A model generated the notes under the pieces. It searched no databases, had not been told where the DNA came from, and was given only the letters and a program-made list of their open reading frames with translations. A stretch of DNA of 64,000 nucleotides. It comes from Paenibacillus sp. FSL H3-0469. Lineage in GTDB: Bacteria; Bacillota; Bacilli; Paenibacillales; Paenibacillaceae. Below are positions 25,586 through 35,311 of the stretch, piece after piece (the stretch's first letter is position 1; every line of letters begins with the position of its first letter). The translations under genes were made by a program, and so were the position numbers. Location of the stretch: assembly GCF_038051945.1 (NCBI RefSeq), contig NZ_CP150302.1, positions 2,108,001 to 2,172,000 of the forward strand. The letters are read 5' to 3'.

Positions 25586-27880
25586 TTAGTCCTCCATGAC
25601 CGCAAGATCAGTATCCAGCGTATCGTTCACATTCCTGCCGACACCGATGCGGAAGCTTCCCGGCTCGACCACCAGCTTGTAGTCCGTCCCGATATAGCTC
25701 AGATGCTCTGCATTCAGTGTGAAGCTCACCTTCTGCTTCTCTCCCGGCTCCAGTATGATTTTGCGGAAGCCCTTGAGTTCCTTGGCCGGTCTAGTCACCT
25801 TGCTGACCAGATCGGAAATATATAGCTGCACGACCTCCGCACCGCTGCGGGAGCCTGTATTCTCCACTTCCACTGTAACCTCAGCCGTTCCGTCAGTCCC
25901 GATCACCGCAGGCTCGACCTGTAGTCCGCTATAGCTGAATTCGGTGTAGCTGAGTCCGAAGCCAAACGGATAACGCGGCTGCGAATTCCCTTCCAGATAG
26001 CGTACTCCCCGGGAACGTTTGCCTAAGTAATACACTGGCAGTTGTCCTACATCCTCAGGGAGGGAGAGAGTCAGCCTGCCGGACGGATTGACATCGCCGA
26101 ACAGAATATCTGCAATGGCGTGGCCGCCTTCCTGCCCTGGATACCAGGCTTCGAGAATGGCATCTGCCTGCTCATCGATCCAAGGTTCAGCAATGGGACG
26201 CCCGTTGATATACACGACGACTACCGGCTTACCGAGTGCCTTCAGCTCCTTCATCAGCTCCAGCTGAACACCGGACAGATGAAGCGACATGCGGTCGATG
26301 CCTTCACCGCAGTCCATATCGCTAAGCGCATTCTCCGTGACCTTCGAGGCTCCGGTCCGCAGATCGATGCTGCCTTCACCGAAGTCACGGGCGCTCGACC
26401 CGCCCAGGGCGAGCACAATGATATCCGCTTCGCTTGCTACCTTACGCGCCAGCTCGAAGCCCTCGGTAGAGCTGTCCTTGATCCGGCAGCCCGGCGCATA
26501 ACCTACGCGCTCCGGCTGCCCGGCAAGCTTGGCGCGTATTCCGGCCAACACTGTAACCACACGGTCACGCGGCTGCGGAGAGGTGTAATCGCCAAGCTGA
26601 TTGTAGCCGATATCCGCGTTCGGCCCGATAACCGCAACCCTCCCCTTGTCCTTAGACAGCGGAAGCACCCCGTTATTCTTCAGCAGCACAATTCCCTCTG
26701 CCGCCACGCTGCGCGCCAGCCCGGCGTGCTCTGCACTGCCGATTACCTGCTCTGCCACATCGGGATCGGCATACGGCTGTTCAAACAGGCCCAGCCGCAA
26801 CTTCAGCTCCAGCACACGCGCCGCCGCCTGATCCACCAGCTTCTCATCGAGCCGCCCGGAGCGCAGCGCCGCAAGCAGATATCCGCCGAACATAACGCCG
26901 GACATCTCCATATCAATCCCGGCGGAGAGCGCCTGCACCGCTGCATCCTCCCCGCTGTCTGCCGTATCATGGCCCGAGGCCAGCATATCGATCGCACCGC
27001 AATCGGTAATGACCATGCCGCCAAAGCCCCACTCGCCGCGCAGAATATCCTCCAGCAGCTCCTGATTGGTGGTGCAAGGCACGCCGTCAATCTCGTTATA
27101 GGCTGGCATAATGGAGACCGCTCCCGCTTCCACCGCTTTGCGGAACGGGTACATATCGACTTCCAGCAGCTCGCGCTTGCCGATATGCGCCGGACCGGCA
27201 TTCCGGCCGCCCTCTGAGCTGCCATAGGCTACGAAGTGCTTGAGGGTTGCGCCCACACTGGACGCGCTGTCCAGCCGGTCGCCCTGTAGTCCTTCTACAG
27301 AAGCTACGGCATATTCGCCGATGAGATACGGGTCTTCCCCGAAGCATTCCTCGGTCCGGCCCCAGCGCGGATCACGTACCACATCCAGCACAGGGGAATA
27401 GGTCACGGCTCCGCCCTGCGCCCGGGTCTCACGCGCTACTGCCCGGGACATCTCCCGGTAGAGGTCCACATTCCAGGTGCTGCCGATCAGCAGCGGAACC
27501 GGGAATACCGTGGCCCCGATGGCCATGTGTCCATGCGAGCATTCCTCACCGATCAGGAGAGGAATACCAAGTCTCGAATGCTCCAGCGCATAACGCTGAA
27601 TCGAATTCACAGCCTCTGCTCCGGCCCGTGCATCCAGCCCGCTCTCCAGCGTAACTCCTGTCCAGGGATCGGCCCGCAGGGTTCCGTATAATGCGCCGAC
27701 GCCGCCTTCGCGGATCTGGCGCTTGAAATCTTCGGTCAGTTCTATTGTTCCATCTGTATGATTATAGGTCTGCCATCCGAACAGCTGCACCAGCTGGCCG
27801 ACCTTCTCTTCCGGCGTCATCAACCCGAGCAGATGCTCTGTCCGCTCCTTGACGGGCTGTGTACGGTCTCTATATAACAT
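25586..27880 (-). CDS. Glycoside hydrolase family 3 beta-glycosidase (BglX-like)
   Basis: This GH3 enzyme of 764 residues has the full three-domain layout. The barrel contains KHFVAYGSSEGGRNAGP and the nucleophile motif GMVITDCGAID (Asp293 from this start). An alpha/beta sandwich (VLLKNNGVLPLSKDKGRVAVIGPNAD) and a C-terminal fibronectin-III-like domain (SRSGAEVVQLYISD) follow. The frame runs upstream to 27922, but ATG 27880 has GGTGGAG five bases before it. There is no signal peptide. Typical substrates are beta-glucosides or beta-xylosides, so its role in an N-glycan locus is unclear; it could act on another beta-linked sugar. Confidence 0.92.
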   Translation of the reverse strand: MLYRDRTQPVKERTEHLLGLMTPEEKVGQLVQLFGWQTYNHTDGTIELTEDFKRQIREGGVGALYGTLRADPWTGVTLESGLDARAGAEAVNSIQRYALEHSRLGIPLLIGEECSHGHMAIGATVFPVPLLIGSTWNVDLYREMSRAVARETRAQGGAVTYSPVLDVVRDPRWGRTEECFGEDPYLIGEYAVASVEGLQGDRLDSASSVGATLKHFVAYGSSEGGRNAGPAHIGKRELLEVDMYPFRKAVEAGAVSIMPAYNEIDGVPCTTNQELLEDILRGEWGFGGMVITDCGAIDMLASGHDTADSGEDAAVQALSAGIDMEMSGVMFGGYLLAALRSGRLDEKLVDQAAARVLELKLRLGLFEQPYADPDVAEQVIGSAEHAGLARSVAAEGIVLLKNNGVLPLSKDKGRVAVIGPNADIGYNQLGDYTSPQPRDRVVTVLAGIRAKLAGQPERVGYAPGCRIKDSSTEGFELARKVASEADIIVLALGGSSARDFGEGSIDLRTGASKVTENALSDMDCGEGIDRMSLHLSGVQLELMKELKALGKPVVVVYINGRPIAEPWIDEQADAILEAWYPGQEGGHAIADILFGDVNPSGRLTLSLPEDVGQLPVYYLGKRSRGVRYLEGNSQPRYPFGFGLSYTEFSYSGLQVEPAVIGTDGTAEVTVEVENTGSRSGAEVVQLYISDLVSKVTRPAKELKGFRKIILEPGEKQKVSFTLNAEHLSYIGTDYKLVVEPGSFRIGVGRNVNDTLDTDLAVMED

Positions 27881-27960
27881 CCTGGCTCCACCCTCTCTCC
27901 CTTTGTTCTCTATAAAATACATTTAAGATTTCGATTCAAAGTATGGTCGTCACTGCGGTG

Positions 27961-28083
27961 AACATTTGGACTTTCGGTCGCTGTTGTCCCCAGATTTCTT
28001 GATTTAAACCGCTGTTCGCGGTGGAAATCCGGTGACAAAGGCGAACGCTACCGCTCCTACAGTTCCAAATTTCCCCTCCGCTC
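27961..28083. repeat. Long imperfect hairpin element, copy B
   Basis: This copy resembles copy A (20841-20963). TTTGGACTTTCGG is followed by TTGTCCCC (27984-27991), which pairs with GGTGACAA (28031-28038), and by an apical AACCGC/GCGGT stem. Bases differing from copy A occur on both sides of the stem so that pairing is kept. It lies in the gap between the permease and GH3 genes of the same operon. Confidence 0.85.
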
Positions 28084-28126
28084 CTTCTTACTTTTCATTA
28101 ATATCTTTAAAAATTTATATAGAAGC

Positions 28127-29044
28127 CTACTCCTTAACCGCACCCACAGTAAGACCCTGAATGAAGTAACGCTGGAAGAACGGATACGCGAAGATAATCG
28201 GACCGGTTGCCAGCACCACCATCGCCATACGCGAGGTATCCTGCGGCATGGAGCGGAGCGCCTCCAGACTCAGCGAGCTGTTCTGGGAATTCTGCAGAAT
28301 GAACTGCATACTGGTCTCGATCCGCATCAGCATCGACTGCAGCGGCACCAGATTCGGATTGTCAATATAGAGCAGCGCGTTGAACCAGTCATTCCAGTAC
28401 CCCAGGGTGCTGAACAGACCAATCGTAGCGAGACCCGGCAAGGACAGCGGCAGCACAATGCCGAGGAAGGTGCGGAACTCTCCGGCGCCGTCGATTTTGG
28501 CCGATTCGATCAGCGCATCCGGCACACTGGTAATATAAAAGGTACGCAGAATCATAATGTAAAAAGCATTCACCGCCAGCGGCAGCACCAGCGCCCAAAT
28601 GCTGTCCTTCAGGCCCAGCATCTGTGTTACCACAATATAGGTCGGAACCAGCCCGCCGTTAAACAGCATGGTGAAAAAGGAAAAAAACGCGAAGAAATTG
28701 CGGTATTTGAAGCTTTTACGTGAAATGGCATAGGCATAAAGTGAAATAATAAGCAGGCTGACAATCGTACCGATGACGGTTACAGCAATCGTCACCCCGT
28801 AGGAACGGAGCAGCGTGTCCCCTGAGCTAAATACATATTTGTAGGCTTCCAGACTCCATTTGGCCGGGATTAACCGATATCCGTCCCGCGCCAGCGCCCC
28901 TTCGTCCGTGAACGAGATGAGGACAACGAACAGGAACGGGAAGATACACAGGATGGCAAAGCCTCCGGCGATACAGTTGAAGATGGTATTGAGCACCGGC
29001 GACAGCCGATGGAAATCGCGCGATTTCGCAGCGTTAGCAGACAT
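28127..29044 (-). CDS. ABC sugar transporter permease, YtcP/LplC type (CUT1)
   Basis: This 305-residue protein has six membrane segments. The EAA loop for ATPase contact is ALIESAKIDGAGEFRTFLGI, followed by LPLSLPGLATIGLFSTLGYW. The C-terminal ending YFIQGLTVGAVKE is diagnostic of the LplC/YtcP group. With the upstream permease and lipoprotein it forms the importer for released oligosaccharides. No ATP-binding gene is present; such systems commonly share a MsmX-like ATPase encoded elsewhere. It follows the other permease by 29 bases. Confidence 0.94.
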   Translation of the reverse strand: MSANAAKSRDFHRLSPVLNTIFNCIAGGFAILCIFPFLFVVLISFTDEGALARDGYRLIPAKWSLEAYKYVFSSGDTLLRSYGVTIAVTVIGTIVSLLIISLYAYAISRKSFKYRNFFAFFSFFTMLFNGGLVPTYIVVTQMLGLKDSIWALVLPLAVNAFYIMILRTFYITSVPDALIESAKIDGAGEFRTFLGIVLPLSLPGLATIGLFSTLGYWNDWFNALLYIDNPNLVPLQSMLMRIETSMQFILQNSQNSSLSLEALRSMPQDTSRMAMVVLATGPIIFAYPFFQRYFIQGLTVGAVKE

Positions 29045-29073
29045 TTGGATGACCTCACTTTCCTTCTTTTTCC

Positions 29074-30000
29074 CTAGAATAATGCACTGTCCTTATCGAA
29101 TTTGCGCACGATGTAATTGGAGGTTAGAACCAGCACGAACCCGACCACTGATTGATACAAGCCCGCAGCCGTACTCATTCCGATCTCGCCGGTAGTCTTG
29201 AGTCCACGGTATACATACGTATCGATAACGTTGGTCACGCTGTAGAGCGTCCCCGAATCTCTCGGCACCTGATAGAACAGCCCGAAGTCCGCATAGAAAA
29301 TCTTCCCGATCGCAAGCAGCGTCATGATGATAATGATCGGCTTCAGCATCGGCAGCGTGATACTGCGGATCTGCTGGAGCTTGCTGGCCCCGTCGATCAT
29401 CGCCGCTTCGTAGAGGGACTTGTCGATACCCATAATCGCGGCTAGATAGACCACGCTGTTATAGCCGACGGCCTTCCATAGGAATACGAATATAATAATG
29501 AACGGCCAGTATTTCGATTCCGAGTACCAGGAGATATTACTGCCGAACATGGAGTTAAGCAGGCCACGCTCCGAGCTCAGGAAGCTGAACGCAAAGTATC
29601 CCACAACTACCCACGACAGAAAATACGGCAGGAACATGCCTGTCTGATAGAATTTGGCCAGTTTCTTATTGGCAATCTCGGACAGCACCACCGCCAACAG
29701 CACTGACAGAATCAGGCCCAGGCCGATGAAGGCTATGTTATATAAAAGAGTATTACGTGTGATCAGATAGGCATCATTAGTGCTGAACAGAAACTTGAAA
29801 TTATCCCAGCCGACCCACTTGCTGTTGATGATGCTGGCCCAGAAGCCATCCCGGCTGAACCGGTACTGCTTAAACGCAATGACCGTACCCACCATCGGCA
29901 GGTAAGAGAAGAATAAAAACCACAGTGTGCCCGGCAGAACCATAAACAGCAGCACTTTATTTCTCAATATATCCTTGGCGGACTTTCCTATTTTCCCCAT
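29074..30000 (-). CDS. ABC sugar transporter permease, LplB type (CUT1)
   Basis: This 308-residue membrane protein has six predicted helices. It begins with the LLFMVLPGTLWFLFFSYLPM helix and GTVIAFKQYRFSRDGFWAS, and carries the EAA motif ESLYEAAMIDGASKLQQIRS variant (KSLYEAAMIDGASKLQQIRS) followed by ITLPMLKPI. These are typical of LplB/YteP permeases for complex oligosaccharides. AGGAGGAAC precedes the ATG. It sits between the lipoprotein gene (90-base gap) and the second permease. Confidence 0.94.
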   Translation of the reverse strand: MGKIGKSAKDILRNKVLLFMVLPGTLWFLFFSYLPMVGTVIAFKQYRFSRDGFWASIINSKWVGWDNFKFLFSTNDAYLITRNTLLYNIAFIGLGLILSVLLAVVLSEIANKKLAKFYQTGMFLPYFLSWVVVGYFAFSFLSSERGLLNSMFGSNISWYSESKYWPFIIIFVFLWKAVGYNSVVYLAAIMGIDKSLYEAAMIDGASKLQQIRSITLPMLKPIIIIMTLLAIGKIFYADFGLFYQVPRDSGTLYSVTNVIDTYVYRGLKTTGEIGMSTAAGLYQSVVGFVLVLTSNYIVRKFDKDSALF

Positions 30001-30090
30001 ACTTCTAGTTCCTCCTATGCCGGAAAATTCTTATATTTACAAAAAAGATCGGGCCAAGTCTAATCACCCGCCCGATCCTCTAATAGAATG

Positions 30091-31596
30091 CTACTTATTA
30101 TTCGCTGCTTTCCAGGCGTCGATCTGTGATTGAGCTTCGGCAATGATTTTATCCAGACCGGCAGCCTTCAATTTCTCGTTAGCCTTGGTCAGGTACTCTT
30201 CCGAATCTACAGATCCGGTCATCAGCGGTGCCCAGAATTCTTCCTTCACGTTCTGAACAGCAGCGATTTCATTCGTTACCTTGGAGGTATCGAAGTTGAA
30301 GCCGAGCAGCGGTGCGTTGATACCGGCATCATTAAATTTCTTGAATTCTTCCCATTTGTTCTCAGGGTCGCCTTCATTCAGATAGTTGATCATGATGTTA
30401 CCCAGGGAGAAGGTAGGCATATCGTAGTTCTTCGCATCCGGGAGGTTCTTGATCATGTTGTCGCTGATCTTCTCGTAATGCACGCCTTCGATCCCGGAGT
30501 CAATCATGTTGCGCAGCTTAGGATCCGTGTTAAGCAGGTTCAGGAATTCCATCGCTTTCTCAGGATACGCGGAGTTAGCAGAAATCGCCTGCATGGAGCC
30601 CATTACGGACCAGTTGTAGATATAAGGCTGACTGGCTGGTGTGGACACGACTGGATACCCGTAGCTTGCGGACCACAGATTGTCGGCCATCGGCTGGGTG
30701 GATGCACGGTCAGTGAACCATTTGCCGGCTTTGTACAAGTCATCTACCGATGAGGTAGTCGCAACTTCAGGGGAGATGTAACCTGCCTGATAGAATTTGC
30801 GGACGGTCTTAAGCGCTTCCTTGATCTCTGGAGTTTCCAGGATGTTGACCACTTTGTAGTCCTTGGTGTCCAGATAGACAGCCATCGGCATCTTCTCAAT
30901 CACATAGTCAAAAGGCATAATCGGCATGAAGTCCTTGACCATTGCGTAAGGAGTGACTCCAGGCTCGTTTTCCTTGATGGTTTTGAGCAGCGGCTCCAGA
31001 TCCGCCATCGTCTTCACGCTGGTCATATCCAGCTTGTATTTGTCGAGCAGCTCTTTGTTGAAGCGGAAGACCTCTTGAGCCGGAAGCTCTTTGTTCGCAG
31101 GAATCGCATAGTTGTGGCCGTCTACCTTGGAGCCTTCCAGGAAGGCCGGATCAATTGTATCCACAATGCCCTTGCCCTGATTCTTCAGCAGATCATCGAT
31201 CTGCAGGAAGGCACCCTTACGTGCATTCTGCACATAATCGAAGGCCCAGGAGGAGGTGAACAGGATATCCATCGGCTCACCGGAAGCCGCCATAACCTGC
31301 ATTTTTTGCGTATAGTCCCCGAAGTCGAGCATTTTGATATCCAGTGTTGCGTTGATTTTCTCTAGTGTGTATTTATTGACTTCTGTGAGCACCTTGTCCA
31401 TATCTTTCTGCGGCGGCCCGATTGTGTACCAGATCAGTTCTACTGGCTTTTCGGTAGCCTCCGAGGCTTTGTTGCCGCCTGAAGCTGCTTCTCCGCCTGC
31501 ATTGTTCTTACTGTTTCCCCCGCACGCCGTTAGCGCCAGTGAAACGGTTAAAAGCGTTGTCAACAACAAGGAGAAGTGTTTCTTTTTCTTACTCAT
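30091..31596 (-). CDS. Extracellular solute-binding lipoprotein of a CUT1 sugar importer
   Basis: This 501-residue binding protein begins with a lipoprotein signal peptide (LLLTTLLTVSLALTACGG); the lipobox cysteine is in LTAC. The mature protein has an Asn/Gly/Glu-rich linker and then a family 1-type binding domain with VELIWYTIGPPQKDMDKV, a DILFTSSWAFDYVQNARKGA block and a C-terminal DAWKAANNK. It belongs to the LplA/YtcQ group. By position it captures the oligosaccharide released by the GH85 enzyme and hands it to the two permeases. AAGGGGG precedes the ATG. About 235 bases separate it from the response regulator, so it may have its own promoter. Confidence 0.94.
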   Translation of the reverse strand: MSKKKKHFSLLLTTLLTVSLALTACGGNSKNNAGGEAASGGNKASEATEKPVELIWYTIGPPQKDMDKVLTEVNKYTLEKINATLDIKMLDFGDYTQKMQVMAASGEPMDILFTSSWAFDYVQNARKGAFLQIDDLLKNQGKGIVDTIDPAFLEGSKVDGHNYAIPANKELPAQEVFRFNKELLDKYKLDMTSVKTMADLEPLLKTIKENEPGVTPYAMVKDFMPIMPFDYVIEKMPMAVYLDTKDYKVVNILETPEIKEALKTVRKFYQAGYISPEVATTSSVDDLYKAGKWFTDRASTQPMADNLWSASYGYPVVSTPASQPYIYNWSVMGSMQAISANSAYPEKAMEFLNLLNTDPKLRNMIDSGIEGVHYEKISDNMIKNLPDAKNYDMPTFSLGNIMINYLNEGDPENKWEEFKKFNDAGINAPLLGFNFDTSKVTNEIAAVQNVKEEFWAPLMTGSVDSEEYLTKANEKLKAAGLDKIIAEAQSQIDAWKAANNK

Positions 31597-31832
31597 TTGC
31601 CGTACCCCCTTTTAATTAGCTGTCTGGTCTTTCAGGCTTACCGGATCTTTCCGGCTGCTGCTTTCCTTGAGCTATACCTTAACTTTATAAGATGAAAGCA
31701 GTTTCAAATAGAAGAGAAACTATAGTTTTTCAGGTATGAAATAAAGAAAATAAGCTTACCTGTAAAGGCAGGTTATTGATCTTTTACAAGGGCTGTAATG
31801 TTCTGGTCCCGTGATGCGCAGGGAGGACTGCC

Positions 31833-33350
31833 TCACAGCAGCCCCTTGAATTCCGTCGGCGAGATGCCTACATATTTCTTAAATTGCTTGTAGAAATATC
31901 CCATTTCCCAGTATCCCACATTCCTTGCGATTTCATGCACCTTCAGATTCGTTGAGCGGAGCTGCTCCTTGGCCTTATCGATCCGGTAGCGGTTCATATA
32001 CTCGGCAAACGATTCGCCGGTCGTCTTGTGAAACAGCTGTCCCAGATACACCGGATGAATGTTGAACATGAAGCCCAGCTTCTTCAGCGACAGATCCTCA
32101 CTGTACGATTTCGCGATATAATTCAGCACCTGGTTCACCACCGGACTCTTCAGCTCCCGGTCCAGCAGCCCGATGATGCCTGCCGAGGTCTGGCGGAGCG
32201 CAGCAGACAGAGCAGGCAGCGAATTCGCCCGGCGGATCGCCGTCAAGCCCTCGGCAATACACTCCCGCTCCGTCTCACTGCGGATATCCTTGATCAGTAC
32301 CCGGAAGAACAGAATCCATTCCAGCGAGATCTCCTCCAGCATCGCTGGTGTTAACCCGTCCATACTTGGGGCTGCAAAATATAGCTCCAGCTGCTCCGAC
32401 AGCCCCGCCACATTCTTGGACATAATGAGCTTAGCGTAATCGCTCCAGTCTGCGGGCAGGACCGACCCCAGATCCTCTTTCCGGTCCCTCAGCTGCTCAT
32501 AATAGATACTGCTGCGCTCCGGGTGAATCTCCAGGAACTCCTGTGCCTGCTTCGCCTGCTCATAGCTTGCGGGAGCGGCGTCCACCCCGTACACAGGCGA
32601 GCCCACTGCCGACCGCAGCTTCTCACCGCCGGTGCATAAGCCGTTAATCTCCTCCAGCATGAACGCCATCTCCGCCGCACCGGCGGAGGCTTCTTCATAG
32701 TTATGTATCAGCACCAGATCATTGTCGGAATCCCAGAACATGAAGAACGAAGCCTCTGCGCCGATGCGGTCGGCCACCCTCTTCCTGAAGTCCTCCGTTG
32801 CAGACTCTACCTGCAGGAGCGCAACCTGCACATAACGGCTGCTGAGCGGCAGACCGATCAGATTCAGCCGTTCGGAGCGCTCCTGCGGATCAATCTGCCC
32901 CCGCAGCCAGCGCAGCAGCACATTATCCTTCAGCACGGAATTCGTATATTCCCACCACTGCATATCCTGCCTGGAGACATTCAGCTTCTCCACAATCGTC
33001 TCCAGCGTCTGCTGGAATTCCTCCAGATTAATCGGCTTCAGCAGATAATTCTCGATTCCGAGCGACAGGCCTTCCTTCACATACATGAATTCATCGAAGC
33101 CGCTCAGCACCACCACCTTCATGTCCGGGCGAAATTCCCGGACGGCGCGGATCAGCTCAAGACCGGTCATCACCGGCATGGAGATATCGGTAATCAGAAT
33201 ATCGGCGGGATTCTCCCGCAGCTGCCCCAGTGCCTCCTGCCCGTTCTCGGCCTGCCCAACAATCGTGAGGCCCAGTTCCTCCCAATTGAGAATATCCTGC
33301 AATCCGCTCAGAATGAACGGCTCATCATCCACAATAAACACCTTATACAT
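31833..33350 (-). CDS. YesN-type response regulator with AraC DNA-binding domain
   Basis: This 505-residue regulator has an N-terminal receiver domain with phosphoacceptor Asp55 (ILITDISMPVMTG), a middle region of about 270 residues, and a C-terminal AraC double helix-turn-helix. The last domain shows NIHPVYLGQLFHKTTGESFA and YRIDKAKEQLRSTNLKVHEI followed by NVGYWEMGYFYKQFKKYVG. Its start overlaps the end of the kinase gene by eight bases. Such pairs usually activate a nearby sugar importer, here the lipoprotein and permease genes just downstream. Confidence 0.95.
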   Translation of the reverse strand: MYKVFIVDDEPFILSGLQDILNWEELGLTIVGQAENGQEALGQLRENPADILITDISMPVMTGLELIRAVREFRPDMKVVVLSGFDEFMYVKEGLSLGIENYLLKPINLEEFQQTLETIVEKLNVSRQDMQWWEYTNSVLKDNVLLRWLRGQIDPQERSERLNLIGLPLSSRYVQVALLQVESATEDFRKRVADRIGAEASFFMFWDSDNDLVLIHNYEEASAGAAEMAFMLEEINGLCTGGEKLRSAVGSPVYGVDAAPASYEQAKQAQEFLEIHPERSSIYYEQLRDRKEDLGSVLPADWSDYAKLIMSKNVAGLSEQLELYFAAPSMDGLTPAMLEEISLEWILFFRVLIKDIRSETERECIAEGLTAIRRANSLPALSAALRQTSAGIIGLLDRELKSPVVNQVLNYIAKSYSEDLSLKKLGFMFNIHPVYLGQLFHKTTGESFAEYMNRYRIDKAKEQLRSTNLKVHEIARNVGYWEMGYFYKQFKKYVGISPTEFKGLL

Positions 33351-35169
33351 CTGCGTTCTCCTCCTTCAGCGGGTATGGAAAAGTAATCGTAACCTCTGTT
33401 CCGCTGCCTTCCTCACTCTCCAGCTCTACGCCGTAGGGCTTGCCGTACATCAGTCTCAGCCGCTCATGAATACTGCGCAGCCCGAACGACTCGGACCCGG
33501 ACATTTCGCCGTGATCCTCCAGCACCTCACGGAGCCGGGCCAGCCGCTCCTCTGCAATCCCCTTGCCGTTATCCGTAACCTTGACCCGGATATTCTCCGG
33601 CTCCGCTGTGATCACAATACGGATCACATTATCAGTCTGCCCTGTCCGCATGCCGTGCAGAACATAGTTTTCAATGACCGGCTGCAGCGACATTTTGAGT
33701 ACAGGAAGCTCTTCCAGCTCCGGGCTGCATTCGATGGTATACGCGAATCGGTCCTTGTACCGGATACGGAATAATTCCAAATACAGGCGGCAGGCCTCCA
33801 GCTCATCCTTGAACGTATATTTCAGCTTCGGACGGACGTACGATTTGAACAGCATGGACAGGCTGTAGATCATTTCCCCCACATCCTTCGCCCCGCTCGA
33901 AATCGCCCGCATCCGGATAACTTCTAATGTATTATACAGAAAATGCGGATTCACCCTGGCTTCCAGCGTAGCGATCTCCGTATGCTTCTGCTTGATTTCC
34001 GCCTTATAGACCTGGTCGATATATTGGTTCAGTTCATCCAGCATGCTGTTGAAGCTCTTGGCAATCTGCCCTAACTCATCTTCCTTGCCGTCCACAATCC
34101 GGGTGTTCAGATCCCCGTTCTTGACTTTGCGTGTGAAGCGGATAATGCGGTGGGTCCGTTTGGCAAAATTAGAAATGAACATCGCCGGCAGCAGCACGGC
34201 AAACAGAATACAGACGAGTGCGATGGACACAATGGTGCTCCGCGCACTGCTGTAGGTCTCGGCCAGCTCCTTCTTCGAGATCAGGCTGACCACCGTATAC
34301 CCCGCCTGACTCTGCGTCTGGCTGGTGACAACCATTCCATCCACGGTAACCTCCTCGCCGGCGTTCATTCCCTGCAGCTTCGGCAGCTTCCGGCCATATC
34401 CCTTCCCTGAGGAATCGAAGATGACTTCATTCTGGGCCGAGAGCACGAGGAGGTCGCCTTTGAAGTCCTGCTTATAATTATTCATGGCCTGCCAGATGGC
34501 CTCGGAATCGAAGTAGACCAGCAGCTGGCCGATATTGAGCAGCGAGGACTTATTATTGATGGGTATTTTCACAGAGAACAGCGGGGCTGCCGGCATCCCT
34601 ATGCTTTTCAGCACCCAGATATTCGGAACAGAGACGACACTCTCCTCACCCAGCACCATCGAATCGGGGACAAAAGAATGCGCCGCATTGGTCGAGATCC
34701 GCTCGAACTGCCGGCGGTTGTCGTAATAATACATCACCTGCTGGTTGGCGCTGTACAGGATCAGGCCGCGGATGTCGGGATCATCGTCAATCTTGTTCTG
34801 GAAATACTGGATGGCGTTCGAAGCGGACTGTTCCCCCAGCAGAAAACGGTCCAGCCGGTGCTCAATATAATCGCTTAAGGGATTCTCCAGCAGGAAGGTC
34901 GTGTTACTGGCCAGACTCGCGTCCCTGTACACATCACGGAGCATATCCTGAACAGATTGATATTTGTTCTCCACATAATTGCTGACGCTCTCCATGCTCT
35001 TGCGCTGGATATCCATCTGGCGCTGCACTGCCGAATCCGAGATTAGCATCAGCACCAGAATGGAGAAGGCGATAATGGTGGCTATGAAGATACAGGACAC
35101 GATCAGCGTGAAGCGCAGGAACATATTGTCTTTAAAATACTTGCGGTACAGCGAAAGGCTTCGCATCAT
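33343..35169 (-). CDS. YesM-type sensor histidine kinase
   Basis: This 608-residue membrane kinase has a first helix (about 18-43) and a large extracytoplasmic dCACHE-like sensor (about 45-300). The second helix (STIVSIALVCILFAVLLPAM) is followed by HAMP (FTRKVKNGDLNTRIVDGKED). The His_kinase motif NPHFLYNTLEVIRMRA carries His409, and the HATPase has VTDNGKGIAEERL. The ATG at 35169 is followed immediately by a second ATG (35166) with better spacing from AGGAGG. It probably senses the glycan or its fragments outside the cell and drives the response regulator that overlaps its end. Confidence 0.95.
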   Translation of the reverse strand: MMRSLSLYRKYFKDNMFLRFTLIVSCIFIATIIAFSILVLMLISDSAVQRQMDIQRKSMESVSNYVENKYQSVQDMLRDVYRDASLASNTTFLLENPLSDYIEHRLDRFLLGEQSASNAIQYFQNKIDDDPDIRGLILYSANQQVMYYYDNRRQFERISTNAAHSFVPDSMVLGEESVVSVPNIWVLKSIGMPAAPLFSVKIPINNKSSLLNIGQLLVYFDSEAIWQAMNNYKQDFKGDLLVLSAQNEVIFDSSGKGYGRKLPKLQGMNAGEEVTVDGMVVTSQTQSQAGYTVVSLISKKELAETYSSARSTIVSIALVCILFAVLLPAMFISNFAKRTHRIIRFTRKVKNGDLNTRIVDGKEDELGQIAKSFNSMLDELNQYIDQVYKAEIKQKHTEIATLEARVNPHFLYNTLEVIRMRAISSGAKDVGEMIYSLSMLFKSYVRPKLKYTFKDELEACRLYLELFRIRYKDRFAYTIECSPELEELPVLKMSLQPVIENYVLHGMRTGQTDNVIRIVITAEPENIRVKVTDNGKGIAEERLARLREVLEDHGEMSGSESFGLRSIHERLRLMYGKPYGVELESEEGSGTEVTITFPYPLKEENADV

Positions 35170-35224
35170 TCACCTCCTAACATACTTGATAGCCCTGCAG
35201 GCACGGCTAGCCGGTATACACAAG

Positions 35225-35265
35225 AAGCGCTCCCCCCTGCTAATTTTGCCAGAGGGTGAGCGCTT
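35225..35265. terminator. Hairpin between GH85 and sensor-kinase genes
   Basis: AAGCGCTC (35225-35232) pairs with GAGCGCTT (35258-35265), extended by a CCCCC/GGG helix. It lies 47-87 bases past the GH85 stop on the minus strand. The following bases (CTTGTGTAT) are only moderately T-rich, so termination may be partial and allow read-through into the kinase gene. Confidence 0.5.
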
Positions 35266-35311
35266 TGTGTATGTTGTGCAGAATGGGCGGTACTTATTCC
35301 CTACCCGCGCC

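Noticed and set aside
31685..31705. Cre-like TGAAACTGCTTTCA upstream of the lipoprotein gene
   Set aside because: The central CG is replaced by TG, so it fails the cre consensus.
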